Assembly (NCBI RefSeq): GCF_048569485.1
Contig: NC_134353.1
Coordinates: 530,937,008-531,001,007, forward strand
Length of the DNA stretch: 64,000 bases
Reading direction: 5' to 3'
DNA from: Anomaloglossus baeobatrachus
Lineage: Eukaryota; Chordata; Amphibia; Anura; Aromobatidae
Within the stretch, counting starts at the first letter, position 1; each line of letters begins with the position of its first letter. The translations under genes and the position numbers were made by a program. The notes under the pieces were generated by a model that saw nothing but the letters and a program-made list of their open reading frames with translations, made no database searches and was not told the origin of the DNA. Shown piece by piece: positions 51,603-63,825 of this stretch.

Positions 51603-54430
51603 GTCATGGTTTCTGGAAAAAATCATTACCAGTGAGTAATTTAAGATTTTTCCCTTCACCACGACAGCGCCACCCGAGAGATTCTGAAGACAACAACCTT
51701 AGGGAGGGACCATAGCCTCTAGAACCCTTCTACCAAAGGTCAGATCCACTGTGGCCGACAAGTTTAAACGGTAGTGCTGAAAAATGGTCGTAGGAGAAGA
51801 CCAGGTAGCCGCCTTACATATGAGATCCAAGGGGACATCAGCTCTCTCGGCCCACCGCTCTGGTAGAATAAGCTGTGATACCTTGCGGGATGGGTTTATT
51901 CTGGGCTACATGAGCTGCCTTAATCGCCTCCCTGACCAATCTAGCTATTGAACCCTTGGAAGCGGAACACCCCCGTCTAGAACCCTGAAAACACAGGAAT
52001 AGAGACAGACTTTTCCACCAGGGCCTAGTGACCTCAATGTACTGTCTTAAGGCCCTAGACACATCCAAGGTATGTAATCGTTCCTCCTTAGGATTCATAG
52101 GGGCTGGACAGAAAAAAGGACAATTTCCTGAGATCTATGAAAAGACCTAGCTACCTTGTGTAAATAGGCAGGGTCAGTCCGCAGGAGTACTCGGTCATCA
52201 AAAAACTGCATATGGGGGGGTTTACCGAGATGGCCTGAAGGCCGCTGACTCATCTAGCTGATGTCAGGGCCACTAACAGAGCAACTTTAAATGTCAGGAA
52301 TTTAATAGAAGCACCAGTCAGGGGCTCAAACGGGGGCCCTGTCAGTCCAGAACCAGATGGAGATCCCATGGAGGAAACAGTAAACAGGGAAGAGGCCTCT
52401 GACAGGAGGACATGAACCGCTTAACCCACCGATTACCTGCTAAGTCTGAGTTATATAACGCCCCTAGGGCTGATACCTGGACTTTAAAGTACTGACAGAC
52501 AGTCCTATCTCCTACCCCTTCTGAAGGAACTCCAGAATGTCTCCCACCAGAGGCTCGCCCAATGGACTCCTCCCGGAACAGGACAAGAACCGACTCTATA
52601 CCCTGGCGTATATCTTGGTGGTAGCTAGCTTGCTACTCCACAAGAGAGTGGAAACCAGACCAGAGGAGAACCCCTGACCCTCTAACAGTTGCCTCTCCAA
52701 TTTCAGGCCGTCAAATGAAGGCCCGGAAGTTTCGATTGAAGTAGAGGGCCCTGGGAGAGGAGATCGTGTCTCTCCAGGAGGATCCAAGGATCTGCTACTA
52801 ACATCTTTCGTAGCCAGAAAAACCAAGCCCTCCTGGGCCAAAAGGGGGCTATCAGCAGCAACCGTGCTTGTCCTCCCGGGCCTTCCTCAGAACTGCCAGA
52901 ATCAAAATCAGGGGTGGGAAGGGATAAAGGAGACCGGAGTGCCAAGATATGTGGAATGCGTCCACTGCCCAGGGCCTGTCCTGTGGGTTGAGGGAGCAGA
53001 AACCGACTGACCTTTTTTGTTGGCTCGGGTGGGCAAAAAGGTCCATAGTTGGAGACCCCCAAAGCTGCACTATCTGCCGGAAGACCTCCTCGTGCAGGCA
53101 CTATTTTCCCTGGCACACAGGATTCCTGCTCAGGAAGTCGGCCCTTACATTGTCCACCCCCCGAATATGAAGTGAGGGAAGACAGATGTACCTGTGCCAG
53201 GGAAAAGATCTTCTCTGTCACCCTCATAAGGGAGGGAGACCTCAGGCTCCCCTGGTGGTTGATGTATGATACTGCCACCTTGTTGTCTGATGAGAACCCT
53301 GACGTCGCTCCCCACCGGGAGTGGAAGGAGGGAGTATAGAGCCTTCCCAACCGCACATAATTCCCTGAGATTTGAGAAGTTACGACCTTCTTGTGGAGTC
53401 CAGGGGCCTTGCCTCACATGATCTCTTAAATGAGTCCCCCACCCCATGCACTGGCGTCGGTAGTGATGACGTCGGAAAACCACAGTGACCAAGGGACCCC
53501 AGTCGAAAAGATTCTGAATCTGCAGCCACCAACGGAGGGATAGGGGAACCCAAGAAGAAAGAGTAATGCTGTTGTCTAAATGCTCATGCAATAGCCTCTG
53601 TGCCCGCAATACCTCCCCCTGGAGTACGCGTATATGTAATTGAGCCCAGGGAACTGCCGGGATGCATGCCACCAGGGATCCTAGTAGAGACATAGCCTCC
53701 CTGAGTGTGAGGACTGGGTGTGAGATGACCATAGAGACCCGAGTCCTGAGACTGGGACACTTTCTCCGGAGGTAGGAGGCAGAGTTGGGAAGAAGAGTCC
53801 AGAATGAGGCCCAAGAATAACTGGCAGGTGGCGGGTTGTAGTCTTGACTTCTCAAAGTTTATAAGCCAACCAAGAGTCAGTAGGACAGCTATCACTGACC
53901 CAACATGGGACCTGCAATGCATCCTTTGATGCCCCCAAGATTAGGAAGTCGTCTAAATATGGCACATATGAGGATCCCCCCTCTCGTGGGTGTGAGCCGT
54001 CACCTCTGCCACCACCTTTGTGAATATCCTTGGAGCCATTGCTAGGCTGAAGGGAAGGGCCCAGAATTGAAAGTGTCTGACTACCCCACCCCATAGGAAG
54101 GGCTACTCAGAAGAACTTCTGATGGGCAGCATGGATAGGAATATGATAATACGCGTCATTCAGATCTAACACTGCCATGAAACACCCAGGAAACAGCCTC
54201 TTGATGGCCGACTAAACTGATTCTATCTTGAAATGCTGATACACCAGATGACAGTTGAGGCGTTTTAAATTGATAATCATCCTGAAAGAACCGTCCGGTT
54301 TTCGGACCAGAAACAGCGGGGAGTAGAATCCGTAAGCTTCTTCTCCTTTGAGGATTTGAATATAGCACCAATTCGGAACCAGTAGGTATTAGAAAAGATT
54401 CCAACATGTACAATTAGTATAGATATAGCA

Positions 54431-55926
54431 ACATGTGATATTAAAACTTAACCTTTAAATTGGGTTTATTTAAAATAGATATACAACCTGTGATCCAAAC
54501 ACATTAAAACCTAAAAATGATGGACCAATGTGTACTGTGTGTATCTATGGCACCATCATTTACAGAAAAGGGGGGAACGGGTAACGTTCACCTAAATAAA
54601 CAACACCGGAGACGTGCTGAGTTTTGCAACACACAAATAGCTGATGTGGTGTCACTGATTAGACGGATGCTGTGTAAGTGCAGCCTTCAAAGGTGAGTGT
54701 ATACACAAGAAGTAGCATGCCACTCAACAGACGGAATATTGTCACTCAGCGTCATCAACACCAGACCAAAAAGTAATGTGAATGTCCCACTATAGAGCTA
54801 AACTAGTGTGATACGCTCCAACAGGGGACAACCAAACTCATGCACCATGACAAACAATGCCCAAGAAATAAAGACCTCATAATACATATACCCTGCTCAA
54901 TACCGACAGCGGCAGGGGGTCAGGGACAATAGGATGTCATATACAGTGTAATATTAGGACCACTTGAAGTGGAACCATCTCACCCAGTCCTTTTGTCGGT
55001 GAGGTGTCGTCCTTCTCCAGTGCTGCTTGGTCCAAATACCGGCACGGGGGGAGCAGTGGCTTGGTCACTGGCCCTATCTAGGATACCACTGACCCTTAGA
55101 TAATCCACAATAACTCCCGCCCTTACAAGGGCAGTCCACAGCTGGCCCTGTTGTGGCTGACCCTAATAACCATCAAGCAGGTGACTCCCGACGCGTTTCA
55201 CAACAACTGCTCATCAGGGGAGGCTTGGAACACCTGAAAATCGTGGTTTTGGCTCAAACTTGGAGCTCAAACCTGTATGGCCTGGTATCATTGAAGGTGT
55301 ACGATGTACTGAGGTAATTAAAGGGGACCTTAGTCCCACCTCCCTTCCCCAAATTGGAGGAACTGCCCAACATGATTATGTAAATGATGTGGCGGCAATA
55401 ATGAAAACCTGGATGGTATATAACAACTCACCCCCAAATCGTGAGTGCGATATGATGATCGCTAACCAAAATAAGATGCAGTAAGATGCAATCCGTTAAG
55501 TATAAAGCGACATAGCTCTTACCAGAAAGGACACACGTTTATTTCCCTCTCATTTGGTAATCCAGTTGAAGGACGCTGTGCTTCCTGGTAGTCCGATCAC
55601 GTGAGTAGTCACGTGATCGGAAATGTGAGGACCAATAGAGATCGGTCGCGTCATGCAGAACCCGACCGCTCGTCATCAATATGCGGCGGCCTGTGGAACG
55701 CAGGACTTCCTGGTTCGCCGGTCACATGATCAGTCACGCGGCCGGTGACGTCACCAACAGAGGAGGGGGGCGTCTACAGGATATCGGTCTCCCGGCCCAC
55801 TTCGTGACGCACAAAGTGCTCATCACGTGATAGCGGCCGGACAGATAAAGCACGAAACTACATGTTTGACAGTGCGTATTAGATCGCAAAAATAGGACGC
55901 GCATTGTCAGCACTGTAGGCCGCATT
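54431..55926 (-). repeat. PLE left inverted arm
   Basis: Reverse complement of 56984-58483. It carries a hammerhead motif (55185-55222) and GC-rich text with repeated CACGTGA boxes at 55600-55830. Frames found here are mirrored in the other arm and carry no family signature. Confidence 0.92.
55185..55222 (-). ncRNA. Hammerhead ribozyme motif in left arm
   Basis: On the minus strand: CTCCC, CTGATGA, stem II GCA / TGT with a 5-base loop, GAAA, the palindrome ACGCGT, C at the cleavage position (triplet GTC), then GGGAG, which pairs fully with CTCCC. It differs in sequence from the GGTC-type motifs but has the same architecture. Confidence 0.8.
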
Positions 55927-56373
55927 TTGAAAGGGTGCCACAGATGTGGCGATTGTGTATCATGCTCTTCTATCTCACCTGGCAAGACCTTTGTATCAAA
56001 CGTGACACGGGAATCTTTCAATATCCGGGATTTCATAAATTGCCGGACTAAGGGCATCATATATAAGGCAACGTGCATATGCGGACTTGAGTATGTCGGT
56101 AAGACAAGGAGAGAGTTCCGTAGACGCATTGGAGACCACATGGGAGACGTTGAACATGACAGGGACACTTCCCTTGCACGTCATGTCAATGTCTCTCATG
56201 GGGGTAAAAAGGATGCCATTAAATTTATCGGCATTGAGAAAGTCGAAAAGCCAATCAGAGGGGGAGATTGGGACCGGTTGATCCTGCAAAAAGAGGCAAG
56301 GTGGATCTTCCGGCTCAATACGGTCTCCCCGGCTGGTTTGAACGAACAGCTCAATTATGGATGCTTCATCTAA
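55927..56373 (+). CDS. PLE GIY-YIG endonuclease, C-terminal segment
   Basis: 148 codons open at the arm junction with no ATG, so this is the 3' end of a longer PLE frame. A cysteine cluster CHRCGDCVSC comes first. The GIY-YIG domain follows: GIIYKATCICGLEYVGKT (residues about 41-58), the conserved arginine in REFRRRIGDH, then the glutamate in LILQKEARWI and the closing NTVSPAGLNE. In Penelope-like elements this domain nicks the target for reverse transcription. The stop is a TAA at 56371-56373. Frames on the opposite strand here are shadows. Confidence 0.85.
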   Translation: MKGCHRCGDCVSCSSISPGKTFVSNVTRESFNIRDFINCRTKGIIYKATCICGLEYVGKTRREFRRRIGDHMGDVEHDRDTSLARHVNVSHGGKKDAIKFIGIEKVEKPIRGGDWDRLILQKEARWIFRLNTVSPAGLNEQLNYGCFI

Positions 56374-56983
56374 ATTTCGCCCTCATCTGCCCCCGTTTCT
56401 CTGTTGTTCCCCTGTTTGTATCTCTAGCTAATATCAACTGAATTCCCTTATCAGATCACACGTGATCTTGATATCCTGTTGGGATTTAATATACACATGA
56501 TTGTCTACACAATCTCTTTATATATCACTTTTATCTCACTAACATGAGTACAGTGATCCCCTTGTCCCCCTCCCCCGTTCTCCATCCTCCCCTTTCTTAG
56601 ACCTCATTTTGGTTATCCATACGAATTTGGCATTATTGTACTGGTTTGATGTCATAGGATGAGATTGCTTATCCATTAACATGTGATTGGATTTCTGAGT
56701 CTAACTTTTCTATCACATGCATCTTTATGTCCTTTTGGACGCGTCATCATTAGTATATGCCATATGGGTGACCTGTATGTTTATAGGTCGAACGGATAGG
56801 ATGAGTACAACAAAAATGGAATCAAACCCCCCCAAAACCCCCAACCTCCACCCCCCCCCCCTTTTTTCATTAAGGTGACTGAGGTGCGATTATGCATTTC
56901 ATTTTCCCCTTATGATATAGGAGTATTGCAATCTGTCTGAGTATCCCGTAATGTGTATCCATACGGGTTTTTCCCAACCATTT
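56374..56983. other. PLE centre, 3' flank of the endonuclease frame
   Basis: Non-coding, pyrimidine-rich text with a C run at about 56851-56860. This is presumably the start of the element 3' untranslated region before the right arm. No other feature was seen. Confidence 0.6.
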
Positions 56984-58483
56984 AATGCGGCCTACAGTGC
57001 TGACAATGCGCGTCCTATTTTTGCGATCTAATACGCACTGTCAAACATGTAGTTTCGTGCTTTATCTGTCCGGCCGCTATCACGTGATGAGCACTTTGTG
57101 CGTCACGAAGTGGGCCAGGAGACCGATATCCTGTAGACGCCCCCCTCCTCTGTTGGTGACGTCACCGGCCGCGTGACTGATCATGTGACCGGCGAACCAG
57201 GAAGTCCTGCGTTCCACAGGCCGCCGCATATTGATGACGAGCGGTCGGGTTCTGCATGACGCGACCGATCTCTATTGGTCCTCACATTTCCGATCACGTG
57301 ACTACTCACGTGATCGGACTACCAGGAAGCACAGCGTCCTTCAACTGGATTACCAAATGAGAGGGAAATAAACGTGTGTCCTTTCTGGTAAGAGCTATGT
57401 CGCTTTATACTTAACGGATTGCATCTTACTGCATCTTATTTTGGTTAGCGATCATCATATCGCACTCACGATTTGGGGGTGAGTTGTTATATACCATCCA
57501 GGTTTTCATTATTGCCACCAACCACATCATTTACATAATCATGTTGGGCAGTTCCTCCAATTTGGGGAAGGGAGGTGGGACTAAGGTCCCCTTTAATTAC
57601 CTCAGTACATCGTACACCTTCAATGATACCAGGCCATACAGGTTTGAGCTCCAAGTTTGAGCCAAAACCACGATTTTCAGGTGTTCCAAGCCTCCCCTGA
57701 TGAGCAGTTGTTGTGAAACGCGTCGGGAGTCACCTGCTTGATGGTTATTAGGGTCAGCCACAACAGGGCCAGCTGTGGACTGCCCTTGTAAGGGCGGGAG
57801 TTATTGTAGATTATCTAAGGGTCAGTGGTATCCTAGATAGGGCCAGTTACCAAGCCACTGCTCCCCCCGTGCCGGTATTTGGACCAAGCAGCACTGGAGA
57901 AGGACGACACCTCACCGACAAAAGGACTGGGTGAGATGGTTCCACTTCAAGTGGTCCTAATATTACACTGTATATGACATCCTATTGTCCCTGACCCCCT
58001 GCCGCTGTCGGTATTGAGCAGGGTATATGTATTATGAGGTCTTTATTTCTTGGGCATTGTTTGTCATGGTGCATGAGTTTGGTTGTCCCCTGTTGGAGCG
58101 TATCACACTAGTTTAGCTCTATAGTGGGACATTCACATTACTTTTTGGTCTGGTGTTGATGACACTGAGTGACAATATTCCGTCTGTTGAGTGGCATGCT
58201 ACTTCTTGTGTATACACTCACCTTTGAAGGCTGCACTTACACAGCATCCGTCTAATCAGTGACACCACATCAGCTATTTGTGTGTTGCAAAACTCAGCAC
58301 GTCTCCGGTGTTGTTTATTTAGGTGAACGTTACCCGTTCCCCCCTTTTCTGTAAATGATGGTGCCATAGATACACACAGTACACATTGGTCCCATCATTT
58401 TTAGGTTTTAATGGTGTTTGGATCACAGGTTGTATATCTATTTTAAATAACCCAATTAAAGGTTAAGTTTTAATATCACATGT
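56984..58483 (+). repeat. PLE right inverted arm
   Basis: Inverted partner of 54431-55926, in the sense orientation of the endonuclease frame, so it probably represents the true 3' end of the element. It holds the hammerhead at 57692-57729. Confidence 0.92.
57692..57729 (+). ncRNA. Hammerhead ribozyme motif in right arm
   Basis: CTCCC (57692-57696) pairs with GGGAG (57725-57729). The core boxes are CTGATGA and GAAA, stem II is GCA/TGT, stem III is the self-complementary ACGCGT and the cleavage triplet is GTC. It mirrors the motif at 55185-55222. Confidence 0.82.
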
Positions 58484-59625
58484 TCCTTTGAGGATTTCCA
58501 CGAGGACGGATTTTCGGAGAAGGCCTTCAACCTCTTGTTGTAAGACGAGTTGCTTCTCTACCGACCTGCCAAGTGATGTAATGATTAATGACCCCATAAA
58601 GGTCAAATGAAATTGCAGCTTGAACCCATCTCTAACAACTCCACGGATCCAATCACTGGATGAGATCTGACACCCGGCGGGGAAAAAGGAGGAGAGACGA
58701 CCTCCTACCTGGATGGAGACATCACCGAGCCGGCTTCTTACCCTCGGTAGAAGGGCCGAAGGAGAAGCCGGAGCGAGATTCTCGAAGTTCCGCTGGGATG
58801 ACATCCTTTAGGCTGCTAGCGAGATCTGGTGCCTCCTCCGCAACAGTCTTCTGAATGCAAGTTCCACATAACCTCTTCTGGTAGTCAGAAGGCAATGAGG
58901 CTCTGCACAAGGGACATTCCTTATGCTTGGTCTTGGCTGACTTCTTCCTAGGCTTATCTGGTTCAGGTGAATGAAGGGTCCCCTGGGGACTCCTGCGGGC
59001 CGCAAACTTTTGTGTAGGACGACCCCCACTAGAATCACTTCCACCACTCCTTGACGCAGCAACCGCTTCAGTGACTGCTTTTTGTGCTCCCCATGCTGAT
59101 CGCTCTCTTCATGCTCGCAGGATGCGTCCTGTGATTCCTCCATCAAAGCTAGAGGATCAGCAGGCTAGAGCAACCTGGGACCAGCTGAGCCAGCGATTTA
59201 TCCCTCTGCGGAAGTTAGCGGTGGGCAGTGTCCTCTTACTGCCCACCGAACATGCACAGAGGCGACGCTTAGTTGTGACGTCACCTCCAGCTAATTTCCT
59301 GAAGTGGGAGGAAGCTGCTGCCGCGCGTACCACCTGCTGGGACAGCCGCCGGGAAGGAAGCGGTGGGTCTGGCAGGAACAGCCACCTGGCACCGAACCAG
59401 GACCACTTGGCTATGCACAGGTACGCTTACCTTAATCACTGCCACACGTACCACCTGCTGCACTATGGCAGCACCACAGCACTTCTGGTTCTCCTATTCT
59501 GGGACAGGAAACCGAAACTGATGTGGTAGAGAGATGCCGCCCTTTTATTTCAGTGGGGTTCCTGTCCTAAGATGGATGTACCTCTCTCTGGTGGTGCTGT
59601 CGTGAAGGTGAAAAAAAAAAGTGCA

Positions 59626-60384
59626 TTTTATAGGAAGATTAGAGAGATTTTACAGTAACTGGGAAGTAACAGGTTTCCACATTTCTCACCACCCAGTGTC
59701 ATGGAAAGACTGAATGAGTCACGGTAAAAATATAGAAGGTAAAAAGGTAGACACTGGTAAGGCATGGACCAAATGTATATTTTCTTTTCTAAACAGGTCT
59801 ATATAAGATTTTTGGGTTTAGCTCCTAGAACATTATTTCCCCTAGCTACATCAGCAGGATAGTGACCAGGGATGTACAATTTTTATATAATTGACTAAAT
59901 AGTGTGATAAACAGGTATATTCTCCAATTCCAGATCCTAAACCAGAGTCAGTAGCACAAGGTCTCAAGCCAGGAGACTGATTAATCCTAAAAAGACATGC
60001 AAGAAAGAGCCACGAGTCAAGACTAGGTGGGCTGATCCAGCATCTAACCACAGCAACATTACAATCTCTTCAGATTGGGGCTGATTTATGGGAAATAACC
60101 AATAGAAGGGAAAACATGCTTACAGAAACCCTATGCAAACAAGGGCTCATGGTGGGAGAAACATTCTCCGCCCTGAACTAAACAATTAGTTTAAGTGGGC
60201 AATTTTCATGGGTAACACACAGACCTGTATAACTGGTATTGTCTTGCATATTGGTATTTGTAGCCGTAAAAGTGCAACTCTGTACTACATAAAGATGATC
60301 AGGTCCACATGTAAGGAAAATCTGACTAGAAGTTCTTTGACTAGGATACGGAAACAAGACAAGAGATCCTTTAGTGCTGTGATA
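59626..60384. other. Unassigned intergenic stretch
   Basis: AT-rich sequence with no open frame of interest, no repeat partner in the window and no RNA gene that I can recognise. Confidence 0.45.
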
Positions 60385-60386
60385 TA

Positions 60387-61208
60387 CCATATTTTTCGCT
60401 TTATAAGACGCACCTGATTATAAGACGCAACCCCAAATTTGGTGAAGGAAGAGAATTTTTTTTAATGTTAAATGGGATCCATCTTATGCCAGTGTCCGTC
60501 TAACATCATATAGGGTATATGTCCCTCATCCTAAAATTAGCCCCCCTTAATCTGGCTATGGCCCCCTTATATTGAATATAGCCTCCTTGTGCTGGGACAT
60601 ATCCCCCTGTGCTGCCCATGGCCCCTATAGATGGCACATCTCCCCTTTGTTAGATACACCCCCCCCATGCTGCTGCCCATAAAACAAAACACTTTCCTTA
60701 CCTTCTCAGCGCTGTCCCTCCTCGTGCATCCCACCTCGCAGTTGAGCTTCGGCTTCCTCTACTTCCTGGTTCTTGCTGCCGGTCATGTGATCGGCACAGC
60801 AGAGTGATTTCATCTCTACATGTCTTATCACAGACCGCAGCAGCAGGAGACTGGAGATCAGCCCTGGAGGTAAATAAAGCTTTTATTTTACTATGGGCAG
60901 CAGCATGGGGGCCCATCTCTAACGGGGGGGGGGGATAATGTGCGATCAAAGGAGGGCGCAGGCAGATCTAATATTCCCCAGCCCCTCAGTGTGATGCAGT
61001 TTCAGCACCACACTGCTGATGGACAGCAGTTGTGCATATTATATGTGCGGGAGCAGGAGATCAAACGCTGCCGCCCACAGCTATCACCTGCCCCCAGCAC
61101 CGCTCAAGAGCAGACCCTGCAGTGTATAATTTATATATGTACACGCCCCGTATATTCGGTTTTTAATTTGGGGGAACAATAGTGTGTCTTATAAAGCGAA
61201 AAATACAG
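60387..61208. mobile_element. TA-flanked non-autonomous DNA transposon, copy B
   Basis: The ends CCATATTTTTCGCTTTATAA and the complement TTATAAAGCGAAAAATACAG are flanked by TA (60385-60386, 61209-61210). The left end is followed by a second ATTATAAGACGCA box, as in copy A (22398-23642), so both belong to one end family. The 822-bp interior has no transposase; it contains C-rich and G-rich runs (60655-60668, 60926-60934). Confidence 0.75.
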
Positions 61209-61210
61209 TA

Positions 61211-61955
61211 ATTAAGGGTATCTAGGTAGATACCTGTGGCAGGTAGGAGAGTCCTGAGGATGTGGGTAGCGTACTTCTATATACCTCCCGATATGGCCAT
61301 AATTAGTCACAAAAGGATTGTAAGAGAATACAACTTAATTTGTATTCTATAGACTACATCTTGTAGTATAACTAAATAAGGTCATAGGATTCAATTTACA
61401 CTGATGGGCTGTGAAGTTGCACATTTCTACACACCCCTGCAGCTCTAATTGGTGCATGGTAATTTTTGTGTGATGTTCTATATAAGCTGGTCACATGATG
61501 TAATAAAACCATACCTTCAGTACACCTCATTTGGCTGTCCTGTGTTGCTCTCCAAGCACTTGTAAAACAAATGTTATTAATTTGGAGCTCCAATGGCATA
61601 GAAGTAAAGGATTTCTCACTGCACCAATCACTGCAGCAATAATGCACCTCAACACCTATGCTGCAAGGCGAGGTCCTCAAGGTTCCAGGCCACACCACCG
61701 TACAGACAATCAATGCAATGAGGGCCACCATACAGACCCAAAACCCATGAAAGTAGCTGGACTACTCTTTCCACAAGCTCCAGTTTAGGGACCCACCCAG
61801 GGGGTTCACTGATGTAGCACTGGGTTTCATACAGTCTGATAAGAAACTCATGTTCATGTGCAGAGATTTTGGCCTAGCAGCAATAGACTAAATATGACTG
61901 GATGTCTGGTCCATGTCTTTCTAAACCTTTGGCATAATGAAGAGAACACAGGGAA
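61211..61955. other. Unassigned intergenic stretch
   Basis: No gene or repeat partner was found. A stretch near 61440-61500 (TATATAAGCTGGTCACATGA) resembles a promoter-like box, but nothing follows that looks like a gene. Confidence 0.4.
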
Positions 61956-62525
61956 GGGCAATACTGGACTGTAAGGGCAATACTGGACTGTAAGGGCAAT
62001 ACTGGACTGTAAGGGCAATACTGGACTGTAAGGGCAATACTGGACTGTAAGGGCAATACTGGACTGTAAGGGCAATACTGGACTGTAAGGGCAATACTGG
62101 ACTGTAAGGGCAATACTGGACTGTAAGGGCAATACTGGACTGTAAGGGCAATACTGGACTGTAAGGGCAATACTGGACTGTAAGGGCAATACTGGACTGT
62201 AAGGGCAATACTGGACTGTAAGGGCAATACTGGACTGTAAGGGCAATACTGGACTGTAAGGGCAATACTGGACTGTAAGGGCAATACTGGACTGTAAGGG
62301 CAATACTGGACTGTAAGGGCAATACTGGACTGTAAGGGCAATACTGGACTGTAAGGGCAATACTGGACTGTAAGGGCAATACTGGACTGTAAGGGCAATA
62401 CTGGACTGTAAGGGCAATACTGGACTGTAAGGGCAATACTGGACTGTAAGGGCAATACTGGACTGTAAGGGCAATACTGGACTGTAAGGGCAATACTGGA
62501 CTGTAAGGGCAATACTGGACTGTAA
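61956..62525. repeat. Perfect 19-bp minisatellite, 30 copies
   Basis: The unit GGGCAATACTGGACTGTAA repeats head to tail exactly 30 times (570 bases) with no variant that I could see. Because 19 is not a multiple of three, three units make a 19-codon period and all three minus-strand frames stay open across the array. The resulting SPVLPLQSSIALTVQYC-type proteins are artefacts. It lies about 0.6 kb downstream of PLIN2. Confidence 0.97.
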
Positions 62526-63120
62526 GGCATACCTAGGTTTTAGAGGTGGATAGTAGGGAGGGGTCATGATGCACTGTTATGGAGTAATGTAGCCCCATCC
62601 TAGTATATGATTGCAACCAGTAATTAAAGTGCTATATTGTTGGATTCAGGTCCTCAGCTGTTTTTTGCTACATCTGAGATTAACATGTATGCAGACAGAT
62701 TCCCTTTATTATGGTTCTGGACCTGCCCCCATATTGAGAGCAGTGCTGCTGCGAGAAAACAAAAACTAAAAAAAAACCACTCCTGAGGGGGAATAATGTC
62801 AGGCATAGGGGTGGAAACAGCACTGCTTCAGTCACCGCTCCATCTATAGTAAGTGATGGCTGTAACTGCAACAAATGGTCCCTGCATTAGAGCCAGCTTT
62901 CAGATTCTCCCATTACAGAAATTGTAGCTGGTGATTGTGAAGTTCTATGAAGCACTGCCAGTGGGGTCTTAGAAGAACTTGCATTGTCAGTGTGCCTCTA
63001 GCTCCTCCCTTCAAAAGAGGTGAATTCTAAAGATTCCATGGAGTAATCTGGAAGTTTAAAGCTTGCCTTCAGACCACAGATTTTACCCATCAACTATGGT
63101 TGTGAAGTTTATACACATCT
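62526..63120. other. Intergenic stretch downstream of PLIN2
   Basis: No open frame with a family signature and no repeat was recognised. The PLIN2 transcript probably ends close to 63120. Confidence 0.45.
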
Positions 63121-63142
63121 GACAGACAAGTCAATGCAGTAT

Positions 63143-63148
63143 TTTATT
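63143..63148 (-). terminator. PLIN2: PLIN2 polyadenylation signal
   Basis: TTTATT on the plus strand is AATAAA on the gene strand, about 235 bases after the stop codon, a normal place for the end of this transcript. Cleavage would fall near 63120-63130. Confidence 0.65.
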
Positions 63149-63379
63149 AACATACAAAAGTGCATTAAAACAGTTACATACTGGGGGTTATACATTAGTG
63201 ATGCTGGTTACAGTTAAGCTGGATTTGTGAAGACAAAAATAAAGACAAGGGTCAATGACCGCCAACCCCCTTCACATCTTCCATGGTCTGTTGCCAGATA
63301 CTGGCCCTCTGATTAAGGGGAAAGCAAGGAGATGGAAAACAAATGACAAGTCAGTGATGTTTGACAGTTCAGGTGGGTT

Positions 63380-63752
63380 TTACTTTTTGTCTGAGCCTCC
63401 ATCATCAATTTCTTCCTCCTTATCTTGGCTACCAGCCAGTTCTGGAGTGAAGTGACCTACCAGCCAATTTAGTGGAGTGTTATTTATAAAGTAGGTTATC
63501 ATCTCATCCATACCATCCTTTATTTGTGTAATCTTGTCCTTAGTGGCGGTTAAGAGGCTGTCAGACATGTCTCTGAAGGAAGAGGCAGAGTGGAAGTTTT
63601 GATAGATATCTGCAGCCATGGCACTAATACTTTGAGCCTTGTTCTGAAGGTTTTGCTGAAGACCTTGGACACTGGAGACCAGAGACAGACATGTGCTTTG
63701 CAGGTGATTAGCAAGATGCCGGGCAATAGCCAGTGTGCGAGATTCAATCTGC
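63380..63752 (-). CDS. PLIN2: Perilipin-2, last coding exon
   Basis: The final coding exon of the lipid-droplet coat protein perilipin-2 (ADRP), which sits on cytosolic lipid droplets and protects stored triglyceride. It starts at an acceptor (TTTCTCCTTTCAG/CAG at 63752/63753) with QIESRTLAIARHLANHL, continues through QGLQQNLQNKAQSISAMAAD and SFRDMSDSLLTATKDK, and ends with NNTPLNWLVGHFTPELAG and an acidic tail. These blocks match mammalian PLIN2 from memory (SRTLTIARNL, KEVSDSLLTS, NNTPLNWLVGPF) better than PLIN3. The human GPF is GHF here. Together with the previous exon this part forms the C-terminal four-helix bundle. The stop is at 63380-63382. Confidence 0.93.
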
Positions 63753-63825
63753 TGAAAGGAGAAGAAATGTTATGTTTCCAGTACACAGATGATGCCTAGC
63801 ATAAGACTCAAGGGAATGTCATTAC

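Larger units (their letters stand above)
54358..58483 (+). mobile_element. Penelope-like element with 1.5-kb inverted arms
   Basis: The insertion lies between 14-bp duplications TCCTTTGAGGATTT (54344-54357 and 58484-58497) in DIRS 2. Arms 54431-55926 (minus) and 56984-58483 (plus) are inverted copies with about 99% identity by eye; I saw single-base changes and a 4-base indel. The ~1.06-kb centre holds the end of a GIY-YIG endonuclease frame and its 3' flank. The reverse transcriptase is missing, so the element is 5'-truncated with an inverted second copy of its 3' region. Each arm holds a hammerhead motif. Confidence 0.85.
51603..59625 (-). mobile_element. DIRS-like retroelement 2 (minus strand), broken, split by a PLE
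   Basis: The ends carry inverted text: CTTCACCACGACAGC near 51655 against GCTGTCGTGAAGG near 59598. Minus-strand parts are tyrosine recombinase C-terminus (51.84-52.1 kb and decayed text beyond), RNase H (52.7-53.36 kb, with SDNKVAVSYINHQG), reverse transcriptase (53.6-54.34 kb, with SYVPYLDDFLILGAS, plus its start at 58.5 kb) and gag-like text (58.5-59.3 kb). The PLE at 54358-58483 interrupts it. It is a fossil with several breaks and belongs to the same order as DIRS 1 but a different family. Confidence 0.82.

Noticed and set aside
55734-56289. Minus-strand frames over the PLE centre and left arm
   Set aside because: They are antisense to the GIY-YIG segment or mirrored in the other arm (56985-57176).
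61440-61500. TATATAAG promoter-like box
   Set aside because: No gene or transcript-like structure follows; AT-rich intergenic DNA gives such boxes by chance.
61956-62525. Possible CRISPR-like array
   Set aside because: There are no spacers between repeat units and the genome is eukaryotic.
61854-62567. Minus-strand frames of 190-237 codons with SPVLPLQSSIALTVQYC repeats
   Set aside because: They are a by-product of the 19-bp minisatellite, which is open in all three frames; no start or splice context supports a gene.
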